A stretch of 64,000 bases of DNA from Bradyrhizobium sp. ORS 278 (lineage in GTDB: Bacteria; Pseudomonadota; Alphaproteobacteria; Rhizobiales; Xanthobacteraceae): NCBI RefSeq assembly GCF_000026145.1, contig NC_009445.1, forward strand, positions 4,526,001 to 4,590,000. The letters are read 5' to 3'. The notes under the pieces are model-generated. The model was not told the origin of the DNA, did no database searches, and worked only from the letters and a program-made list of their open reading frames with translations. Below, piece by piece: positions 45,406 through 55,985 of the stretch. The translations under genes and the position numbers were made by a program. How positions within the stretch are numbered: the stretch's first letter is position 1; each line of letters starts with the position of its first letter.

Positions 45406-45725
45406 TTGGCCTTCACCCTCGTTTGCACCACCATGACGGTCAGCGGCGTGCCCGTGGGCACACAGGTGGACTGGCTGTCCTGCAGCAGCACCGGCGTGCC
45501 CAAGGCCTTGACGCGCAGCGCGCCGCTGGTCCATTGCGCGGTCGCGCAGGGCGGATTGGGCGAGCCCGTCAGCGCGCATCCGGTGACGGTGTATTGCGCC
45601 GTCTGCACCACGATCGGCTGCTTGAGAATCTTGACGCGCGGGAATGGCGTGGCCGGCAGCGCCTTGCCGGGCAGATGGGCGCAATTCACCGTCGATGAGA
45701 TATCGAGCATGAAGCCTGGCATCAT
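45402..45725 (-). CDS. PAAR-like spike-tip candidate
   Basis: 107 aa, between the gpV spike and gp25 genes, exactly where Afp10-type PAAR-like tips sit. MMPGFMLDISSTVNCAHLPG, VVQTAQYTVTGCALTGSPN and LLQDSQSTCVPTGTPLTVM show beta strands with spaced Cys residues that could bind a metal at the apex. The PAAR motif itself is not obvious, so the call rests on position, size and the Cys pattern. Start is the first of two adjacent ATGs, overlapping the gpV stop (ATGA). Confidence 0.68.
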   Translation of the reverse strand: MMPGFMLDISSTVNCAHLPGKALPATPFPRVKILKQPIVVQTAQYTVTGCALTGSPNPPCATAQWTSGALRVKALGTPVLLQDSQSTCVPTGTPLTVMVVQTRVKAK

Positions 45726-46204
45726 GTCACCTCCAATGCGCCGCCATTGATCGTGACGCTGGCGGCTTCGAGCTTGATGCTCCATTTGCCGTCGGTGATC
45801 TCGATCGCCATCATGTCCATCTTGATCTTCTTGCCGCTCTTGGTCTCGATCGTGATGCCGCCGGTGCCCGGTACATCGCTCAAGGTCAGGGTCGCGGTGT
45901 CGGTCTTGAGCACCTTCACCTGCGGCAGCAGTGCTTCCGACGGCAATTCGCCGACGCCCCAGAAGCAGCCGCTCCAGATCGGGTGGTCGGTGTTGCCGCC
46001 CTCGAACTCGACCCAGACGTTGGCGTCCTTCGGCGGGATGGCAAAGAAGCCGACCCCCGCACCTGCATAAGGCACGCACGGCATGGCCCAGCTGAGCTGG
46101 CCCGAGCCGAGCACCGAGGGCACCTTGACCTGGACCCGTCCCATCATCATCGGATCGATGTTGTTGGCGACGGTGCCGCGGTATTTTCCGAAATACTGAC
46201 TCAT
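45722..46204 (-). CDS. gpV-like spike protein
   Basis: 160 aa. OB-fold domain MSQYFGKYRGTVANNIDPMM then GRVQVKVPSVLG, with WAMPCVPYAGAGVGFFAIPP and NVWVEFEGGNTDHPIWSGCF (gp5/gpV family). The C-terminus is a short beta-helix (ITIETKSGKKIKMDMMAIEI and WSIKLEAASVTINGGA). It forms the central spike under the tip protein. Corresponds to the spike part of Afp8. ATGA overlaps on both sides. Confidence 0.88.
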   Translation of the reverse strand: MSQYFGKYRGTVANNIDPMMMGRVQVKVPSVLGSGQLSWAMPCVPYAGAGVGFFAIPPKDANVWVEFEGGNTDHPIWSGCFWGVGELPSEALLPQVKVLKTDTATLTLSDVPGTGGITIETKSGKKIKMDMMAIEITDGKWSIKLEAASVTINGGALEVT

Positions 46205-47343
46205 GGGACGACCACCGGCGTGATGGCGCCGGTGCCCTCGCGGGTCAGGCTGAAGCGCTGCTTGAACTGTCCGCGACTGATCGTGTGGCTGACGCTCTTG
46301 ACGTAGTAGAGACCATCATGCGTGAAGCCGGCGCCGCGCAGGCCAACGATGCCGCGCGGCTTCAGCACATCGCCATAGCGCAGCGCATCGAGCTCGCCCT
46401 GGGCGGTGACGACACTGTCCACGGACTTGTCGGTGACGGCCTGGGCCTGCGCATAGGCCTGGACGATCGAGAGGCCGGGGCTCTGCTCCAGCAAGCTGGT
46501 GCGCACGTTCGGCAGTTGGAACGGCAGCGCGGGCATCGCCGCCAGCGGCGGCCGCTGGCTGACGAAGGTCATCACCGGCATGCTGCTGTTGGTCAGCCGG
46601 TCCTGCACGACATCGTCGACGATGGTCGGCGCCATCGCATTGTACGTGAAGTTGATGTTGTCGACATTGGTCTCGGGCCCCGGACTGACCGTCAGCGCCC
46701 GCTGCGGCAGTCCGATCCGCTTCGGCGGTCCCCAATAGGCGAAATTGATGCCCAGCGCCGGACCCGGTTCGACGTAGAAAACGAAGCCGAAGCGCTGCGC
46801 CATCGTCTTGAGGTAGTCGAGATCGGTGCCCTGCTGTACCGGCGTTCGCTCGATCGGCAGCGGCTGGTCGATCGAGGGCGGCGGCATCACCAGCGGGACC
46901 AGCCCATATTGAACGTAGCTTGCGATGATCAGGTTGGCGATGACCATCTCGCTCATCGCCGGCCACTCGGCGCGTTTCTTGGTCATATCCATCGCGAGCG
47001 AGACATCCTCGCCGGTCAAGGTCAGGGTTCCCGTGCCTGGCGCGTTGCCCGGCGAGAATTGCTGATTTGTGATCAGGCCATCGATCAGCACCTTCGGCAT
47101 CGCATTGAACAAGACCATCAGGATGACGCGATTGAACGGACGAAGCAGCGGATTGAGCAGCAGCGCGTAATCGAGCAGATCGGTCGGGCCGGCCCGGCCG
47201 ACCTGCAGCACGAGCTGAAAACCCGATCGTCCCTCGTCGTTCTCTGTCACGGACACGCTCTGCAGCGCCTCCGCAATGTCCGGCGTTGCCGGCAGCGGCA
47301 CCGTGGGACCGATCAGCAAGGTGAGATTGACGCCGAGCAGCAT
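46201..47343 (-). CDS. gpD-like hub protein (late control D family)
   Basis: 380 aa. TNQQFSPGNAPGTGTLTLTG, EDVSLAMDMTKKRAEWPAMS and QQGTDLDYLKTMAQRFGFVF are the phage late control D / gp27 hub pattern; LRYGDVLKPRGIVGLRGAGF and YYVKSVSHTISRGQFKQRFS close the domain. Hub and spike are thus on separate genes here rather than fused as in VgrG or Afp8. ATG with GAGGGACGAG upstream. Confidence 0.87.
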   Translation of the reverse strand: MLLGVNLTLLIGPTVPLPATPDIAEALQSVSVTENDEGRSGFQLVLQVGRAGPTDLLDYALLLNPLLRPFNRVILMVLFNAMPKVLIDGLITNQQFSPGNAPGTGTLTLTGEDVSLAMDMTKKRAEWPAMSEMVIANLIIASYVQYGLVPLVMPPPSIDQPLPIERTPVQQGTDLDYLKTMAQRFGFVFYVEPGPALGINFAYWGPPKRIGLPQRALTVSPGPETNVDNINFTYNAMAPTIVDDVVQDRLTNSSMPVMTFVSQRPPLAAMPALPFQLPNVRTSLLEQSPGLSIVQAYAQAQAVTDKSVDSVVTAQGELDALRYGDVLKPRGIVGLRGAGFTHDGLYYVKSVSHTISRGQFKQRFSLTREGTGAITPVVVP

Positions 47344-47375
47344 TCTCGTCCCTCTGTGTCGTGATCTCCGGAGAC

Positions 47376-47678
47376 TCAGCCTTGCGGAAGTGGGATGCGC
47401 AGCAGGCGGTTGGCGTCCGCCGCCACCTCCGCCACCATCGCCTGCGGATCCATCGCGTCGTTGGCGTCGCAGATTCGCCAGAACGCCAGCGGATCGCCGA
47501 GGGTGCGATTGCTGATCAGGTCGATGCGCTCGCCCGCCGCGACCTGCACTTCTGCGAGCAGCGCCATCTGGCCTCCCCGCGGCAGGAAACGACGCCGCAC
47601 ATAGGACACCATGCGACCGTCCGGGAGCATCATCGTGGTGGTCCCGATATTGGCGTAGCGACTGGCATGATCGAACAT
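47376..47678 (-). CDS. LysM-like baseplate/tail protein
   Basis: 100 aa. The C-terminal 55 residues (VAAGERIDLISNRTLGDPLA, then FWRICDANDAMDPQ) have the LysM pattern used by gpX/gp53-like and Afp7-type proteins to contact the hub. N-terminal RYANIGTTTMMLPDGRMVSY is beta-rich. Ribosome-binding site GGAGGGG. It lies 32 bp upstream of the hub gene start and 140 bp after the CIS tube gene. Confidence 0.8.
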   Translation of the reverse strand: MFDHASRYANIGTTTMMLPDGRMVSYVRRRFLPRGGQMALLAEVQVAAGERIDLISNRTLGDPLAFWRICDANDAMDPQAMVAEVAADANRLLRIPLPQG

Positions 47679-47818
47679 GACCCCTCCTGCACTGATCGTC
47701 TTTCACGCGACGTGGTGGTCCGAGAGCCTGATCCGGAAAAGTCACTTGGGCATTTAACGTCACTTGGGCACTTCAAGAGGATCAGCCCCGAACACGACAT
47801 GAACCCGAGAATCCCGAT

Positions 47819-48472
47819 CTAGAGGATCCTGACATTTCCGCCCGCCACCGCGGTCAGATCACTGATCGTCCCGACGATGCTCAACGTCTCCTTGACCACC
47901 TGATGCGCCATGAAGACGTAGTAGCCGGGATTGGTGATCGACAGATCATTGTAGCCGAGCACGCGTAGCCCCAGCCCGACCTTGGCCCGGATCGGGTTGA
48001 GCGCCTGGTCGTGGGCTTCCTCGGTGATGCTGAAATCGCTGATGCGCACCGGCAGGATGCGCTTGGCGCCCCAGATGAACAGCGTCAGCGGCGCATCGGC
48101 CGGCACGATCTCGATGGTGCCGGCCGCCAGCAGCACGGTGTTGGCGATGACCGTCGCGCTCGACGGATAGGTCAGCATTTCCAGCGCCGACAGCTGCGGA
48201 TAGATGCCGAGGCTGGTGGCGATGCCGTCGCTCCTTTCGAGCTGATCGACGGCGTCGATCTCGATGTCGACCTTGATCGTCTCCTCGGGCGGCCCGGTGA
48301 GCCGCATCGCCTCCGACCGCGCGCCATCGCCACCCGGCGCCCGCGGCTTGATCGAGCGCGTCAGCGTGTCCGGATTGTACTGAAAGACGATCACCGACGG
48401 GATGAGACTGGTCGCGCTCACCGAGACGAGCGCGCCTTTGAGGATGCGGGGAGCCAGGGGCGAGGAGGTCAT
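47819..48472 (-). CDS. CIS tube-initiation protein (Afp7/gp53-like N-terminal family)
   Basis: 217 aa. LKGALVSVSATSLIPSVIVF, then QYNPDTLTRSIKPR, is the conserved start of the contractile injection system tube protein family. ETIKVDIEIDAVDQLERSDG and IFIWGAKR-like FIWGAKRILPVRISDFSITE follow. It links hub and tube. A LysM domain, often fused in this family, is instead on the next gene. Start at 48472; the DUF4157 gene ends 100 bp upstream. Confidence 0.83.
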   Translation of the reverse strand: MTSSPLAPRILKGALVSVSATSLIPSVIVFQYNPDTLTRSIKPRAPGGDGARSEAMRLTGPPEETIKVDIEIDAVDQLERSDGIATSLGIYPQLSALEMLTYPSSATVIANTVLLAAGTIEIVPADAPLTLFIWGAKRILPVRISDFSITEEAHDQALNPIRAKVGLGLRVLGYNDLSITNPGYYVFMAHQVVKETLSIVGTISDLTAVAGGNVRIL

Positions 48473-48572
48473 TTGAGTCGATTCTCTGTCGAAGCGAACA
48501 CGTGATGCTTTTTCCTCGGATTGGACATGGTCGCGCCTATCGATTGTTCGACCGCGAGCTTCGCCAACCTCT

Positions 48573-51500
48573 TCATGGGCGCGTGACCTTGGTTGGTGCC
48601 CCTAGCTTGATCGATGGAGCTGCGATACCGTTTTTGGGACCTGATCCGGGTGTAGCAACTTCGGGTAGGCTGACTTCGACCGTACGAACGTAGACCTCAC
48701 CATCCTTGACGGCCTGCTGAATTGCCTGCTCGATGTCCGGATCGCCGAAACTGAGCCGTCCTTGCTTGGCTGCGGCGTCGAGGGTCTTCGCCCAATCGCC
48801 GTGCGTCGGCTTGGCCGGCTTTGAAGTCCCAGGAGACGTGAAGTCGTTGAGATAGATCTTGGCCTTGCCCCCCTCGACCGTCGCGGTGATTGAATCGACA
48901 CCGCCAGTGCTCACATTGCCGGGTCGTAAGACGCCCAGCTCTCCGGCGTCGAGCAGCCCGTTGTAACCGTGCGCCTGAGCAACATCAGCCCCGATGGTTC
49001 GCGGGAACGCGTGCTGCGCAGATGGATCGGCATTTGGCATTTCCAATGGATCGGGCGAACTACCCGCGCCGGGCGGCTTACGCGTCGTGCGCGCCGTTAT
49101 CGGATGAGTCTCGCGCCCGGCGCCTGACGATTCGATCTGCTTTCCACCTGACATCCGCGGCTCGATGGTCGACTTGAAAGGCGTTCCCTTCGGCTGAAAA
49201 CCAAGGGCATCCGCTTGGCTCTTGGGCAGAACTACGTAATCCTTGTTAGGTGGCCTGGTCGCGGAGCCGGCGTTCTTCTTAAAATTCGACGATCCTTCCG
49301 ACCAATATTCACCCTTGTTGTTGCCTCTGATCTTGACCGCAACCAGCGGGTCCTTGGCGGCGGTCGGAGCGGCATCACTCGGCACCGCAGTTTGCGTTTC
49401 TGGTTTCGACGATGCGGTCTTGGGCAAATCCGGCTCGCGTGGTTCAGGCGCTGCAGCTTGTGACTCTGGTGTCCCCGTGTTCGGATCCGCCGTCTTCGCA
49501 GGATCTACGGACTTGCTGGGCGCTGACTGCCTGACTGTTGCGTCCGCTTCAACGGCAGGCGGACCGACCCGCTCTGCTCCGGACGCTCCGCGTCCCGAGC
49601 GCGAGCCGCCGCCCCGTATTGGCTGCGACGTTAGTTCGGCGCCTTGTCCTACAGAACGTGCGGCAGTTCCCCCGCGCGACGACCGCGCTCCTTCAGCTCG
49701 CCCTCCGGGATTAGCCGAGGCTCGAATGTCCAACGCCGAGCCTTTGTCAGCGGCAGTGTTTGGGCCGCCACCAAGATCCGCAGGTTCGACTACTCTTCCT
49801 TCTCCGCCTGCAGCCACCGGAAGTTGTTGCCGCTGCGGCTCGGCCTGCGGGGCAGATTGCGCTGCAGCAGCCGCGCGTGCGCGTCGGGCCGAACTGATGG
49901 GACGCAGATTATCTGGTGTGCCCGCTTCCGCGGCGACGCCTTCATGGCTTGGCGCAACCCGTGGCTCGGCCTGCACCGGCGGCCCTGACGGCTTTGGCTT
50001 CGCCGCGACATCGGGCTTGATGCGCGGCTCAGCCTGCCGGGCGGCCTTCTCCATCGCCGCAGCGCGCGCACGCCTCGCGGCATCGAGATCGTACACATTG
50101 TCCGGGGCGGTGCTAGCCGGGGGCTCGGTCGCGACCGCGCCCGGCTCGCCGGTTGCAGCCGGCAGTTGCTGTCGTCCACCGGCGATGGGCCGCTTGACCG
50201 AGTCTGGGGAAAGGCTGGGCTCCGGCTGCGAGGGCGGACCTGCCGGCTCCGGTCGCGAGATGCCCGGCGCCGGCTCGGCGGAAGCGGCCGGCGTGACCTG
50301 ATCGGGTGCGGCTGCTGGAGTCCGCAGCGCAGCGGGCTCGGGTACGACGGCCGGAGGCTCAGCTGCCGCCGTAGGCGAAGGCCCGGGCTCAACCCCATTG
50401 GCGGGAGCCGGCTGTGATACGTCCGGGGCAGAGATCTTCGGCTCCACGCCTGCGATGTCCTTCGGCGCCACGCCGGGGGCAACCTCTGGAACGCTTCCGG
50501 GACGCGGCGCAAGGATCTTGGCCTGCTCGAGCAGGCCGCGCACACGACCAGACGGCTGCGGCGGCACTTCGACCTGCGGCTTCACTTGGGGCGGCGGCGC
50601 GATGTCACCCACCGGGGTGAGCCGGATCTTTCCCTTCAGAGCGCCCGCGATGCCCAACCCGGCGCCAATTCCGGCTCCGATCAGCGCCCCCATCAGAGCG
50701 CTGGTCCAATTGATAGTTTCTCCCACCGCGAGACTGCCGACTGCCTCTGCGAGGACGCCGCCGGCGACGTTGATCGCAAACTCCAATCCAATCTTGAGCG
50801 CAATCGAGCCGACGCCCTTCAGGATCACGCCACCGGCGCCACCGACCGCCCCACCGATCGCGCCGACGATCATCGCTTTGACAACGCCATCACTCCATTT
50901 CTTGCCGTCGATTAGGTTATTGGCGATGGTCGTGACGGCACCGGCTGCGGCACCGAGCGCGGCTCCCAGAAGAACGACACCGACCGGACCGAGAGCCCCC
51001 GCGGTGGCGACGGTGATCGCGATCACCGCGATGATGACGATGATGGTGATCGCCCACTTCAGGACCTTCTTCCAACGCGGCTGGACCTTGTCGGCCGCCT
51101 CCTTGCCGTATTTGTCCATGTCGGCGTCGAGCTGCGCTTTGCTCCCGCTGCCCCAGAGGCTTGCCAGCATCTGGGCCCGCCCCAGCGCAAAGTTTTCCTC
51201 GACCTTGTCTCCAAACGCCTTGAAGTTCTCGCCCGTGGTGCGCGCAGCGTCCGCAAAACCGGTCTCAGCCTGGGTGCCGACATCCTTTGCCGACTTTTCG
51301 TCCGCCTTGCCGAGCTTGTCGTATCCGGTGACCGTCTGCTGATTCAACGCCACGGCACCTTTGACGAACGACTCTCGGGTGCCATCGATAGCCTTGATTG
51401 CATTCGCACCCACCTGAGCCGCCATGTGCACCGACTGATCACGACCGGTCGCGATCGACTGGACGAGCGCCGGACCGATGGTCTGGATCTTGCCGCCCAT

Positions 51501-53630
51501 GCTGCCCGCTGATGCCGCGGTCTGTCCGCTGATTTCGGCAAGCGACGACGAAAGTTCGTCTGGGTCCGGCGGATTCATCGTAGCGGCGGAGGTTATGAAT
51601 TCGCCCATCGAGTCGATCAGCCCGTCGGTCGTCTGGGCAACACCATCCGCCATTTCGGACAGACCCGTTGCAACGGAATGATCGAGGGCTTTCACCTGCG
51701 TGGCGCTGAAGGCGACCAGTTCGCCGGCCTGCTGGGCCTCGGCAGCGTCGATGGCTTCAGCGGTCTGCTTGCCGCTGCGGCCTGCAGCCAAGCCTAGATC
51801 GGCTGCGAGCTTCGCCGAACGCGCCGACGCACTCTTGGCGAATGCGTCGGCACCGTCATTCACCTGCTTGAGCTGGTCATCGAGGCCCCTCTTGGCCTGT
51901 CCCGCAATCTCCGTGACCTTGCCAAGCACCTCCGGCTTGCTCTCCGAGAGCTTGTCGGCCTGCTCATCGGCCGACTTCTGGAAGCTCTTGGCATACTCGT
52001 CGCCGACCTGGACGGCCGCTTCCGCCGCCGCCTCGAGCCGATCATCATGTAGCGGGCCATCGAGCAGCGTCGATTCGCCATTGCGTTGTCCCAACAACGC
52101 TGCCGATTTGCGAGCGGCCGCATCCGTCGCATTGCCTCCAGCCTCTGCGCCGACGCGGCGCATCGGCGGCTTGGCCTTTAGATAGCTCATCCTGATGGAC
52201 TTGGCCTCGGCATCGGCATGCTTGTCGATCGCCTTGTTCGCACCATCCTTGGCTTTCGAGGCCTGATCCCGCGAGGCTTGAACCGTCTTCGACGTCGATG
52301 CGTCACCGTCTTTCTGCTTGCGCACGATCGTGCCCCGCGCTTGCGCGGTCTGCGCCCGGACCTTTTGCCGGGATGCGTCGGCGGAGCCGTGCAAAACGTC
52401 CGACTGCGACTTGGTAGCAGCCGTGATTGCCGCAGTGGATGCGCCGAGTTCGCTCAACACAGGTGCCGTCAGCTCACGCGCAGGCGTGATGATCGCCTCG
52501 ACATGAGTCCCCACATCTTTCAGGAATGCGTTGGCTGCCGTCAGGCTGCGTTGCCGGAGCGCCCGGCGCTCACCATCCTCGACCTTGCCAGGCTCAACAT
52601 CACGAAACCGGATCTCCGCGCTACGGCGCTCCGCCAGCTTCGCAAGCTGAGCCTCGAAGCTTGCCTGAGCGGCCTGAGCCGCCATGATCGCCTCCGACGC
52701 GGGTGACTCTGCCGCTCCCTTGCGTTGGCCTGTTTGTTCGGCTTCGCCTTCGTCAGGTGCCTTGCCAGCCTCCGCCGTCGCCTGACCCGCATCGGCTTCG
52801 GCAGTCCGGACGAGCGCCTGTATCCGGGCTGCGGATTTCATCGTAGCATCGCTTGACGCGTCCTGCCCGGACGAAACAGCGGTCTCCGCCCTCGGAGCTG
52901 CCGCCGCCGGAGCGCTGTCGTCGGCCGTCGTCAGCGACGGTTGTACGTCCACCGATGACGGCGTCTTGGCCTGTTCGGGCGACGTGGTTGGCGGCATCTC
53001 CGACGGCCCTGCCCCATCCAGAGCCCGCCGCGCGATGACGTTGGGCCGCTGCTGGACCGTATGCGCCAGTTCATGCGCGATCAGTCTCTGGCCCGCGGTC
53101 GCATTCGGCTGAAAGTGGTGCTGGCCGAAATAGATGTTCTGGCCGTGGGTAAAGGCCTGCGCCCGAACCGACGAAGCCGCCTCGGCCGCGGCGGGACCGG
53201 CGTGAATACGCACGGTGCTGAAGTCGTGACCGAGGCGCTGCTCGTAGAAGGTCCGCTGCTCCGGCGGCAGTGGGCGGCCCTCGGGCGCGGCCGCCGCGAT
53301 CCGCTCATCGACGCCAGCCGGCGCGTGGGGTGTTGCGCCCTGCTCGGCCCGAGCCTGGATGCGCCGCGGCGATGGTGACAGTCCTGCGGCCGATTGCAGA
53401 GGTGTCGCGCCGACCGCCTGCTCGGCGCGCTCCGCCTCGCGCTCATGGACATCGTCGGCCGGGCCAACCCGCAATCGTGATGGCGGCAACGACGGCGTCG
53501 GGGACGACCACCCGCGCCCAACCGCGCCTTCGGCATGGGACCGCGAGGCGCCATGCTGCCTGACGCGGTTGCTCTCTCTTGCCGCACGATCGGCGGAGGC
53601 TGGCACAGACAGGCTGGCGCGCTTGCTCAT
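48573..53630 (-). CDS. Giant DUF4157 eCIS protein: candidate effector and/or tape measure
   Basis: 1685 aa. DUF4157 at about 118-194 with the zinc-protease motif HELAH (186-190), preceded by LPPEQRTFYEQRLGHDFSTV and RIHAGPAAAE; DUF4157 is known as an eCIS effector-associated domain. About 350-860 is Ala/Lys/Glu/Gln-rich helix (coiled-coil-like). About 863-1000 holds Gly/Ala-rich hydrophobic segments (ITIIVIIAVIAITVATAGAL). About 1010-1500 is Pro/Ala-rich and disordered. The last 190 aa are a separate globular domain of no family I recognise (SAQHAFPRTIGADVAQAHGY, KDGEVYVRTVEVSL). No other tape-measure gene is present. Overlaps the 121-aa gene (ATGA). No immunity gene adjacent. Confidence 0.8.
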   Translation of the reverse strand: MSKRASLSVPASADRAARESNRVRQHGASRSHAEGAVGRGWSSPTPSLPPSRLRVGPADDVHEREAERAEQAVGATPLQSAAGLSPSPRRIQARAEQGATPHAPAGVDERIAAAAPEGRPLPPEQRTFYEQRLGHDFSTVRIHAGPAAAEAASSVRAQAFTHGQNIYFGQHHFQPNATAGQRLIAHELAHTVQQRPNVIARRALDGAGPSEMPPTTSPEQAKTPSSVDVQPSLTTADDSAPAAAAPRAETAVSSGQDASSDATMKSAARIQALVRTAEADAGQATAEAGKAPDEGEAEQTGQRKGAAESPASEAIMAAQAAQASFEAQLAKLAERRSAEIRFRDVEPGKVEDGERRALRQRSLTAANAFLKDVGTHVEAIITPARELTAPVLSELGASTAAITAATKSQSDVLHGSADASRQKVRAQTAQARGTIVRKQKDGDASTSKTVQASRDQASKAKDGANKAIDKHADAEAKSIRMSYLKAKPPMRRVGAEAGGNATDAAARKSAALLGQRNGESTLLDGPLHDDRLEAAAEAAVQVGDEYAKSFQKSADEQADKLSESKPEVLGKVTEIAGQAKRGLDDQLKQVNDGADAFAKSASARSAKLAADLGLAAGRSGKQTAEAIDAAEAQQAGELVAFSATQVKALDHSVATGLSEMADGVAQTTDGLIDSMGEFITSAATMNPPDPDELSSSLAEISGQTAASAGSMGGKIQTIGPALVQSIATGRDQSVHMAAQVGANAIKAIDGTRESFVKGAVALNQQTVTGYDKLGKADEKSAKDVGTQAETGFADAARTTGENFKAFGDKVEENFALGRAQMLASLWGSGSKAQLDADMDKYGKEAADKVQPRWKKVLKWAITIIVIIAVIAITVATAGALGPVGVVLLGAALGAAAGAVTTIANNLIDGKKWSDGVVKAMIVGAIGGAVGGAGGVILKGVGSIALKIGLEFAINVAGGVLAEAVGSLAVGETINWTSALMGALIGAGIGAGLGIAGALKGKIRLTPVGDIAPPPQVKPQVEVPPQPSGRVRGLLEQAKILAPRPGSVPEVAPGVAPKDIAGVEPKISAPDVSQPAPANGVEPGPSPTAAAEPPAVVPEPAALRTPAAAPDQVTPAASAEPAPGISRPEPAGPPSQPEPSLSPDSVKRPIAGGRQQLPAATGEPGAVATEPPASTAPDNVYDLDAARRARAAAMEKAARQAEPRIKPDVAAKPKPSGPPVQAEPRVAPSHEGVAAEAGTPDNLRPISSARRARAAAAAQSAPQAEPQRQQLPVAAGGEGRVVEPADLGGGPNTAADKGSALDIRASANPGGRAEGARSSRGGTAARSVGQGAELTSQPIRGGGSRSGRGASGAERVGPPAVEADATVRQSAPSKSVDPAKTADPNTGTPESQAAAPEPREPDLPKTASSKPETQTAVPSDAAPTAAKDPLVAVKIRGNNKGEYWSEGSSNFKKNAGSATRPPNKDYVVLPKSQADALGFQPKGTPFKSTIEPRMSGGKQIESSGAGRETHPITARTTRKPPGAGSSPDPLEMPNADPSAQHAFPRTIGADVAQAHGYNGLLDAGELGVLRPGNVSTGGVDSITATVEGGKAKIYLNDFTSPGTSKPAKPTHGDWAKTLDAAAKQGRLSFGDPDIEQAIQQAVKDGEVYVRTVEVSLPEVATPGSGPKNGIAAPSIKLGAPTKVTRP

Positions 53631-53992
53631 CGCGGCCCCCCTGGTCCCGGCGGCATCGGCAGCACCTGTGGCCTGCCGGACCGTACCGGGCGCGACCCGG
53701 CAGCGCTCGGCGTCAACCCGCCATGGATGGCCCGGGCGATCTGGATGCCCACCGCTTCGGGCGAGGCATCGGCCGCCACGCTGACCTGGCCGACGTCGAG
53801 GCGGTGGCCGTCCGCAGGCCGCCCGCTTGCGGCGAGCGACCGCCAGGCCTCGGCGCCGGCGAGCAGCCGGCCGAGCTCGCGTTGCATCGCGTCCGCCACC
53901 GCATGGCGGTCGATCCCCGCAAAGCCGTGCAGCACGAGCTCGCCAATGCGGAGCGTGCAACCCGGTCTCTCGCTGGCCCGCAGCTCCGTCAC
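53627..53992 (-). CDS. Small uncharacterised eCIS protein
   Basis: 121 aa. TLRIGELVLHGFAGIDRHAV and ADAMQRELGRLL, then LDVGQVSVAADASPEAVGIQ and IARAIHGGL, a short alpha/beta domain with a Pro-rich end. A similar small gene is often found next to the AAA+ gene in eCIS loci; function unknown. GTG start placed one base after the AAA+ stop, and ATGA overlap with the giant gene, suggest it could help load or fold that protein (inference). Confidence 0.72.
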   Translation of the reverse strand: MTELRASERPGCTLRIGELVLHGFAGIDRHAVADAMQRELGRLLAGAEAWRSLAASGRPADGHRLDVGQVSVAADASPEAVGIQIARAIHGGLTPSAAGSRPVRSGRPQVLPMPPGPGGPR

Positions 53993-53993
53993 G

Positions 53994-55981
<1,988 letters not shown>

Positions 55982-55985
<4 letters not shown>

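Noticed and set aside
53631..53960. N-terminal extension of the giant DUF4157 frame
   Set aside because: It is Arg/Pro-rich, overlaps the 121-aa gene in another frame, and the ATG at 53630 sits in an ATGA overlap with that gene.
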